A stretch of 37,358 bases of DNA from an uncultured Sutterella sp. (GTDB lineage: Bacteria > Pseudomonadota > Gammaproteobacteria > Burkholderiales > Burkholderiaceae_F). The stretch is from contig UPZS01000019.1 of the NCBI GenBank assembly GCA_900538905.1, positions 1-37,358 of the forward strand. The letters run 5' to 3'. The notes below the pieces were generated by a model. That model was not told where the DNA came from. It did no database searches and saw only the letters and a program-made list of their open reading frames with translations. The stretch's first letter is position 1. Each line of letters starts with the position of its first letter. Shown here piece after piece: positions 32,156 to 37,358 of this stretch. The translations under genes were made by a program, and so were the position numbers.

Positions 32156-33520
32156 TCAGTACTCGAAAATATTTGTCTGACGCGTGACGGATAGTTCAAA
32201 GGCGTTCATGTCACCGCTTACGGCGTTAAGCATGGCCCATGCGACAACGAAGCGGTAGGCGGCGACGCGCCGGGCGATTTCTGCGGCCAGCAGTTTGGTG
32301 CGTGCGTCGTTGACTTCATCAGCCGTTGAGAGTCCCTCGGAAAAGCCCTTTTCACGCAACCGTAGGTTTTCCTTGGCAAGCGAAAGCGTCGAGTCGGTGA
32401 GGCGATAAGCTTCGCGGGCCTCGTTGCTCTTGAGGTACGCTGTCTGAACAGCTGTCTGAATGCGGTTTCTCGCTTCGTCGTGCGCGGCTTGCGCTTTTGT
32501 GACGAGCGAATTGGCCGCGGCAATTGACGCGTTGCGATCCTTGTTGTCCCAGAGCGTGAACTTCAAGCCGATGCCGGCGATCCAGTCAGGTTCGGGAATC
32601 GTCAGGTAGTGCTTGATCATGTTGTAGTTGGCAAAGGCGTAGACCTGGGGGTGCCAGGCGGCCTTGGCGGCCGTCACGCCCTGCTCAGCCTGGCGGCGCT
32701 GTGCTACCACGCTCTTTAAGACGGGGCTTGCGCCCAACGCCTTGTCCTGCCAGCTCTTTAGCGTGCCGATGTCTTCCGTGACAACGAAGAGGGGGTTTTT
32801 GAGTTCGCCCACACTTTCTTCGCGCAAAAGGCCGGCCAATTCGCTTTCGGCCACACGGCGGTTTGTCTGAGCGGTCAAAAGTTCTCGCTTGGCGGTGTCT
32901 CGATTGACTTCGACAGCCATGCGTTCGAGCTTGCTGATCGTGCCGGTCTTTTCAAAGCGAAGCGCTTTGCGCACCTCCAGCTCCTGCTGATGCAGCATTT
33001 CGTTTTGCAGTCGTTCGATGCTGCGCGCAAGCTGTACCGCAAAGTATTTCTGTGCGAGCTCGGTGTCAACGGTATCGCGCTGAGCCTGCGTGCGAGCCTG
33101 CGACTCGTAGACAGCCTCGTCGGCCGCACGAACTTTGGCATTGATGGCGCCGCCCATGTAAATCGGCAGCTGAGCGTTGATGGCTGCGCGAGGGCCACCG
33201 ATGTCTTCTTCGTGGTAAAGATCAATAGGAGGCAGGGGAGGGCCGGGAATAAGTCCGCCGAGATTCACTGTTCCATAGTCGAGCGTTTTGCGTCCCCAAA
33301 TCTGCTTAGAGTCAAGTTCGATCTTGGGGCCGTGCAAGCTGCGCGCGCTCTTGGCTTCGCTTTCGCGCTTGGCTGTTTCGGCCGCTTCGACCTTGATGGA
33401 ATCCACCCGGTCGTGAGCAAGCTGTCGAGCCTGAGAAAAATCAAGTGCCGGCGTCTGGGCGTAACCTGAACTCAATGCCCAACAGAGCGTTGCAAAGACG
33501 AAGAGAGATTTTGCGGCCAT
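32156..33520 (-). CDS. TolC-family outer membrane efflux protein
   Basis: This 454-residue protein has a signal peptide (MAAKSLFVFATLCWALSSGY, cleavage near AQT) and the duplicated long-helix pattern of TolC/OprM channels. Helical heptads with Ala, Glu and Arg appear at about 30-55 and 130-215, and again at 245-290 and 340-420. AYLKSNEAREAYRLTDSTL and LREKGFSEGLSTADEVNDAR are the typical TolC-repeat segments. It would form the outer-membrane exit of the exporter encoded downstream. ATG at 33520 lacks a strong ribosome binding site. It is the first gene of the leftward operon, divergent from tRNA-Leu. Confidence 0.92.
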   Translation of the reverse strand: MAAKSLFVFATLCWALSSGYAQTPALDFSQARQLAHDRVDSIKVEAAETAKRESEAKSARSLHGPKIELDSKQIWGRKTLDYGTVNLGGLIPGPPLPPIDLYHEEDIGGPRAAINAQLPIYMGGAINAKVRAADEAVYESQARTQAQRDTVDTELAQKYFAVQLARSIERLQNEMLHQQELEVRKALRFEKTGTISKLERMAVEVNRDTAKRELLTAQTNRRVAESELAGLLREESVGELKNPLFVVTEDIGTLKSWQDKALGASPVLKSVVAQRRQAEQGVTAAKAAWHPQVYAFANYNMIKHYLTIPEPDWIAGIGLKFTLWDNKDRNASIAAANSLVTKAQAAHDEARNRIQTAVQTAYLKSNEAREAYRLTDSTLSLAKENLRLREKGFSEGLSTADEVNDARTKLLAAEIARRVAAYRFVVAWAMLNAVSGDMNAFELSVTRQTNIFEY

Positions 33521-33608
33521 CGGAGACTTTTCGTAGAGAAAGATTTTCTATAAAATCGCTATTTTAGTGCTGAGAATCTTTTAGCACACAGATACATTGC
33601 CGAATGTC

Positions 33609-33692
33609 GCCCGAATGGCGAAATCGGTAGACGCAAAGGACTTAAAATCCTTGGCCTATGGCATGCGGGTTCGAGTCCCGCTTCGGGCACCA
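33609..33692 (+). tRNA. tRNA-Leu (UAA)
   Basis: The acceptor stem GCCCGAA pairs with TTCGGGC. The anticodon stem AAGGA/TCCTT holds loop CTTAAAA with anticodon TAA. A class II variable arm follows, then the T-arm GCGGG-TTCGAGT-CCCGC, discriminator A and an encoded CCA (33690-33692). It reads UUA and, by wobble, UUG codons. A terminator follows 29 bases later, so it is probably a single-gene unit. Confidence 0.97.
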
Positions 33693-33720
33693 TCTGCATT
33701 CAGTAATGTCTTCTGGTTTG

Positions 33721-33746
33721 CCCCGATTTATCGGGGTTTTTCTTTT
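33721..33746 (+). terminator. Terminator of tRNA-Leu
   Basis: CCCCGA (33721-33726) pairs with TCGGGG (33731-33736) around a TTTA loop and is followed by TTTTTCTTTT. Confidence 0.92.
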
Positions 33747-33894
33747 CAGTTTCCGCTTTTCTTTATTGCGGTGCTGCACGGGATTCGCATCAGAGGTACT
33801 TTCTGGAAAGCTGTTGCGCTGTTTTTTGCAAGGTTTTCTTATGGTAAGAACCGTAAAATGCGGCCAATCCATTTGCCAGCCCCAGAAGACGCTG

Positions 33895-35361
33895 ATGCCA
33901 GAAATCGCAGACTTTTCTAAATTCCCCCTCGATTCACATATCCAGGCAGCGATTGCCGAAATGGGTTATGTCACGCCCACCCCGATTCAGGTCCAGGCCA
34001 TTCCCGTTGTTCTCGCCGGACAGGATGTGATGGGGGCGGCTCAGACCGGTACCGGCAAGACGGCCGGGTACGGTCTTCCGGCTCTGCAGCGTATTCTTCC
34101 CAAGGCCAATACCTCGATGTCGCCCGCGCGCCACCCTGTGCGTGTGCTGATTCTTGCACCGACTCGTGAGTTGGCCGTGCAGGTCAACGAAAGTCTCGTG
34201 AAGTACGCAAGTAAGACGCCGCTGCGCGTCGGCGTGGTCTACGGCGGAGTGGACATCAAGCCGCAGGCTGACATGCTGCGTCGTGGTGTGGAAGTCCTCA
34301 CGGCAACGCCCGGGCGTCTTCTGGACCACCATGAAGGCGGCTCAGTGAATCTTTCCCAGGTCGAAATCGTGATTCTCGACGAGGCCGACCGTATGCTTGA
34401 CATGGGGTTTTTGCCCGACATTTCTCGCATATTGAATCTGTTGCCGAAAAAGCGTCAGAACCTGATGTTCTCGGCAACCTTCTCGCCCGAGGTTAAGAAG
34501 CTTGCCGGCAACTTCCTGCGCAATCCCGTTTTGGTCGAAGTGGCTCGCGAAAACGCCACGGCCGATACTGTTGAGCAGATTGTCTATCAGGTACACGACT
34601 CGGAAAAAACGGACGTCCTGATTGATATTCTCAAGGGTGACGGTGAAGATGGCGGTCCGATCAAACAGGTCATTGTTTTCGTCAACGCCAAGATCACCTG
34701 CCGTCGTTTGGCCAGCACGCTTTCTCGTGTGGGCATTTCAGCCGATGCGATTCACGGGGACAAGACTCAGGAAGAGCGCATGGCAGCTCTGGAAGCCTTC
34801 AAGAAGGGCGAAGTCGAAGTGCTTGTGGCAACCGATGTTGCGGCCCGTGGTTTGGACATTGCCGAGCTTCCTGTTGTGATCAACTACGATGTGCCTTTCG
34901 GTGCGGAAGACTATGTGCACCGCATCGGACGTACGGGTCGCGCAGGAGCCAAGGGTAAGGCAGTGATGCTTGCAACCGGTGGCGACAGTCGCCTTGTTAC
35001 GGCCATTGAAGAGCTTACCAAGCAAAAATTCAAACCTGAAGAACGTCATCCTTTGTCGCGCGAAGAACGTCGCTCTCGACACGGCACTCAGCGTCGCGAC
35101 GGTTCCGGAGAGGATCGTCCTCGCCGCGGCCGCAAGGATTGGCGAGATGAAGATCGCGAAGGTCGACGTCCGGTGGATTTGCCGAAGATGCCGGCTCCTG
35201 TTTACGATCCGATTTTTGATGCGCCGTATGAGCCGTCCGAAAGTACGGCGGAGTCGGGGATTGATCTCAATCAGCCGGTTCGCACAGCGGCTCGCGGGCA
35301 AACCCAAGGCAAGAAAAAAGGCATGGTCGCAGCGCTGCTTGGCGGCCTGATGCGTAAGTAA
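33895..35361 (+). CDS. rhlE: DEAD-box RNA helicase RhlE-like
   Basis: RhlE-type helicases remodel RNA in ribosome assembly and decay in the cytosol. The 488-residue protein has the full motif set: Q-motif (GYVTPTPIQVQAIP), I (AQTGTGKT), Ia (APTRELAVQ), Ib (TPGR), II (DEAD in VILDEADRMLDMGFLP), III (SAT), IV (VIVFVNAK), V (ATDVAARGLDI) and VI (HRIGRTGRAG). A basic, Arg-rich C-terminal tail (EERRSRHGTQRRDGSGEDRP) fits RNA binding. I prefer the ATG at 33895, which gives the typical N-terminus. An ATG at 33841 after AAGG is an alternative. It is a RhlE/DeaD family member; the exact paralogue cannot be fixed. dusA follows on the same strand. Confidence 0.92.
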   Translation: MPEIADFSKFPLDSHIQAAIAEMGYVTPTPIQVQAIPVVLAGQDVMGAAQTGTGKTAGYGLPALQRILPKANTSMSPARHPVRVLILAPTRELAVQVNESLVKYASKTPLRVGVVYGGVDIKPQADMLRRGVEVLTATPGRLLDHHEGGSVNLSQVEIVILDEADRMLDMGFLPDISRILNLLPKKRQNLMFSATFSPEVKKLAGNFLRNPVLVEVARENATADTVEQIVYQVHDSEKTDVLIDILKGDGEDGGPIKQVIVFVNAKITCRRLASTLSRVGISADAIHGDKTQEERMAALEAFKKGEVEVLVATDVAARGLDIAELPVVINYDVPFGAEDYVHRIGRTGRAGAKGKAVMLATGGDSRLVTAIEELTKQKFKPEERHPLSREERRSRHGTQRRDGSGEDRPRRGRKDWRDEDREGRRPVDLPKMPAPVYDPIFDAPYEPSESTAESGIDLNQPVRTAARGQTQGKKKGMVAALLGGLMRK

Positions 35362-35371
35362 TCGTCTGACG

Positions 35372-35390
35372 GCCGGTTTTCGACCGGCTT
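35372..35390 (+). terminator. Weak hairpin after rhlE
   Basis: GCCGGT (35372-35377) pairs with ACCGGC (35383-35388), followed by TTCAAAATTTTC. The T-run is poor, so this may be a partial terminator or attenuator between rhlE and dusA. Confidence 0.4.
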
Positions 35391-35450
35391 CAAAATTTTC
35401 AATTCGACCCCGTGTCTGCCGAAGATGCGGGGTGTTCGTATCTCTGGAAC

Positions 35451-36431
35451 ATGACTGACACCGAAAAGTTTCGTTTTTGCGTCGCTCCGATGCTCGATTG
35501 GACTGACCGTCATTGCCGCTACTTCATGCGCTTGATGACGAAGCGCTCACGGCTTTACACCGAGATGGTGACGGCGCCTGCCATTTTGTTCGGTAACCGC
35601 GATTTGCTCCTGAAGTTTGACGAAACCGAGCATCCGGTGGCCTGTCAGCTCGGCGGCAGCGATCCGGAAGATTTGGCCAAGGCCGCAGCCATTGCTGCGC
35701 AGTACGGCTACGACGAAATCAATCTCAACTGCGGTTGTCCTTCCGAACGTGTTCAGAAAGGCTCGTTCGGTGCCTGCTTGATGCTAGAACCCAAGCTTGT
35801 GGCGGAGTGCTTTCAAGCGATCCGAGAAGCGAGCGGACTTGAGACCACCATCAAGCATCGCATCGGGGTGGATCATCAGGATGACTATCCGTTTGTGCAG
35901 AATTTCGTCGGAACGCTTTATGAGGCCGGGTGCCGAGCTTTTATCGTGCATGTTCGCACCGCTTTTCTCAAGGGACTTTCACCGCGTCAGAACCGAGACG
36001 TGCCCCCGCTCAAGCCCGACTATGCCTATCAGCTTAAGAAGGACTTTCCTCAGGCGCAATTCTGCATCAACGGCGGCATCCAGACGCTGGAAGAGACCAA
36101 GACCTTTATTGACAACGGTTTGGACGGCGTGATGGTCGGCCGAGCCGCTTATCACGAACCCTGGATGCTGTCCCGAGTGGACGAAGTTCTCTTCGGAGAA
36201 GAACCTCACGAGATTCGACGCGAAGAGGTCGTCGAACAGATGACGGCCTATTTGCACCGGATTGCACCGGAACACGAAAATGCCGTGCGTAATGCAGCTC
36301 GTCACACGATGGGCTTGATGAATGGGCTACCCGGCGCTCGACTTTGGCGCCGTACACTGTCTGATCCTAAGGCATACAAGGAAGCAGGGCCCAACGTGCT
36401 GTTGGCCGCGCTGGAGTCCATGAAGGCTTGA
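35451..36431 (+). CDS. dusA: tRNA-dihydrouridine synthase A
   Basis: DusA reduces uridine to dihydrouridine at positions 20/20a of the tRNA D-loop with FMN and NADPH. The 326-residue TIM-barrel protein has the FMN-site start VAPMLDWTDRHCRYFMR, the catalytic cysteine region INLNCGCPSERVQKGSFG, HVRTAFLKGLSP, NGGIQTLEE and MVGRAAYHEPW. RHTMGLMNGLPGARLWRR near the end is diagnostic for the DusA branch. I place the start at ATG 35451; a GTG at 35412 would add 13 residues that do not match the family. Confidence 0.95.
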   Translation: MTDTEKFRFCVAPMLDWTDRHCRYFMRLMTKRSRLYTEMVTAPAILFGNRDLLLKFDETEHPVACQLGGSDPEDLAKAAAIAAQYGYDEINLNCGCPSERVQKGSFGACLMLEPKLVAECFQAIREASGLETTIKHRIGVDHQDDYPFVQNFVGTLYEAGCRAFIVHVRTAFLKGLSPRQNRDVPPLKPDYAYQLKKDFPQAQFCINGGIQTLEETKTFIDNGLDGVMVGRAAYHEPWMLSRVDEVLFGEEPHEIRREEVVEQMTAYLHRIAPEHENAVRNAARHTMGLMNGLPGARLWRRTLSDPKAYKEAGPNVLLAALESMKA

Positions 36432-36475
36432 GATTTTGTTTTGTTCAACGTTCTATCCAATAAGGAACTTGAAAA

Positions 36476-37309
36476 ATGCTTGGAGCCATTGTTGGCGACA
36501 TTGTCGGTTCGCGTTTCGAATTTGCGTGCCAACCCGACGATGGGACATATTGCGAATTCACCATGCCGCCGGCGCCTGGTTTTGATTTTCTTTCTTCGGA
36601 TTGTTTCTTTACCGACGATACAGTGCTGACTGTGGCGATTTGTCAGGCCTTGACTGAGACGGGAGGCAATTCGACCGGTTTGCCGCAACGCGTGATTGAG
36701 CTCTTTTGTGAGTACGCGCGACGCTATCCGTTGGCAGGCTATGGAGCTCGCTTTGACGAGTGGCTGCACAACCCGTACAGAAAACCGTATATGAGCCTCG
36801 GGAACGGAGCAGGGATGCGCGTGAGTGGCTGCGCATACGCTGCGGAGACGCTCGATGACGCTCTGCTGCTGTCCGATTTGGTTACAGCCGTGACGCACAA
36901 TCATCCGGAAGGCCTTTTAGGCGCCCGTGCAGTGACGGCGACAACGTTCTTGGCTCGGCAGGGCAAGAACAAGGAAGAAATTCGCAGTTATGTTACTGAG
37001 AACTTCTACTCGCTCGACTTTACGATTGATCAGATCCGAAACGACTACTGGAAGCAACGAGGCCTTGGCACCTGCGGCATGACTATTCCTCAGGCGTTGC
37101 AGGCGTTTTTCGAATCCACGGATTTTGAAAGCGCAATCCGATTGGCTGTCGGCCTCGGCGGCGATACTGATACACTGGGTGCGATTGTTGGCGCGCCGGC
37201 CGGAGCCTATTACGGCGTGCCGAGCGATGTAGCGCAGAAGGCCGACTCTTTCCTCTCAGAAGATTTGCGCGAAGCTCTGACGGCGTTCGAAGTGCGATTT
37301 CCTGTCTGA
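36476..37309 (+). CDS. ADP-ribosylglycohydrolase family protein
   Basis: The 277-residue protein belongs to the ARH/DraG family, which removes ADP-ribose from proteins or small ligands using two Mg2+ ions. Metal-binding motifs are visible: GAIVGDIVGSRFE near the N-terminus, FFTDDTVLTVAI (TDD) and GGDTDTLGAIVGAPAGAYYG near 228. GNGAGMRVSG and THNHPEGLLGA are also typical. It has no signal peptide. ATG at 36476 follows AAGGAACTTGAAAA. No ADP-ribosyltransferase is nearby, so substrate and role are open; dusA precedes it on the same strand by 44 bases. Confidence 0.93.
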   Translation: MLGAIVGDIVGSRFEFACQPDDGTYCEFTMPPAPGFDFLSSDCFFTDDTVLTVAICQALTETGGNSTGLPQRVIELFCEYARRYPLAGYGARFDEWLHNPYRKPYMSLGNGAGMRVSGCAYAAETLDDALLLSDLVTAVTHNHPEGLLGARAVTATTFLARQGKNKEEIRSYVTENFYSLDFTIDQIRNDYWKQRGLGTCGMTIPQALQAFFESTDFESAIRLAVGLGGDTDTLGAIVGAPAGAYYGVPSDVAQKADSFLSEDLREALTAFEVRFPV

Positions 37310-37322
37310 AAATTCTCGTTAA

Positions 37323-37350
37323 GGCAGACTGCATCGGCAGTTGCCTGATT
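37323..37350 (+). terminator. Possible terminator at the right edge
   Basis: GGCA-ACTGC pairs with GCAGT-TGCC (one bulged G, loop ATCG) and is followed by TGATTTGTG. The T-run is weak. It lies 14 bases after the preceding stop, near the end of the window. Confidence 0.4.
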
Positions 37351-37358
37351 TGTGTATC

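Noticed and set aside
33609..33692. tRNA-Leu as an integration site of a mobile element
   Set aside because: No integrase, no direct repeat of the tRNA 3' end and no change in gene type on either side within the window.

Overview
The window looks like chromosomal DNA of a gut-type betaproteobacterium, most likely of the Sutterellaceae (Sutterella/Parasutterella group). This is an inference from three things seen in the sequence: a complete System I cytochrome c maturation operon ccmABCDEFGHI, betaproteobacterial-looking fatty acid and RNA-helicase genes, and an asparaginase plus anion-transporter cluster typical of an asaccharolytic lifestyle. No phage, transposase, IS element, rRNA or CRISPR array was found. 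Nearly all of the sequence is ordinary chromosomal coding DNA.

Layout. (1) 509-2162, + strand: yggS (PLP homeostasis) and yddG (aromatic amino acid exporter). They converge on ilvD (2232-3890, - strand) with a terminator between. (2) 3891-4303: divergent intergenic region holding a tiny ORF with an excellent Shine-Dalgarno. (3) 4304-11640, + strand: ccmABCDEFGHI, ending in a terminator, followed by a single periplasmic SIMPL-domain (YggE-like) gene. (4) 12857-21367, all - strand: in transcription order a Cache/PAS sensor kinase, an OmpR-type regulator, an IT-superfamily anion transporter, an unrecognised 415-residue protein, a cytoplasmic L-asparaginase with its own terminator, and an MtnA/eIF2B-fold protein that appears to lack catalytic residues. 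(5) 21759-26942, + strand: consensus-like promoter, rpmF, a non-coding structured stretch closed by a terminator, then fabH-fabD-fabG-acpP-fabF. plsX and yceD, the usual partners of rpmF, are absent from this locus. (6) 33520-27134, - strand: an apparent five-gene export operon (TolC-like protein, HlyD-like adaptor, one protein with two fused ABC-2 permease halves, an AAA/DUF4143-like protein that has lost its P-loop, and a lipoprotein) with no ABC ATPase. (7) 33609-37309, + strand: tRNA-Leu(UAA) with terminator, rhlE helicase, dusA and an ADP-ribosylglycohydrolase.

How the genes work together. The ccm genes export heme, hand it to CcmE and ligate it to apocytochromes for anaerobic or microaerobic respiration. 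The fab genes form a near-complete elongation module (ACP, malonyl transfer, initiation, reduction, condensation). The region-4 genes plausibly sense, import and deaminate asparagine or related acids. The region-6 genes resemble a YbhFSR/EmrAB-like tripartite exporter with an unusual energy module. The most unusual loci are region 6 (pseudo-ATPase coupled to a tandem permease), the unknown 415-residue protein with its asparaginase neighbours, and the non-coding block between rpmF and fabH.
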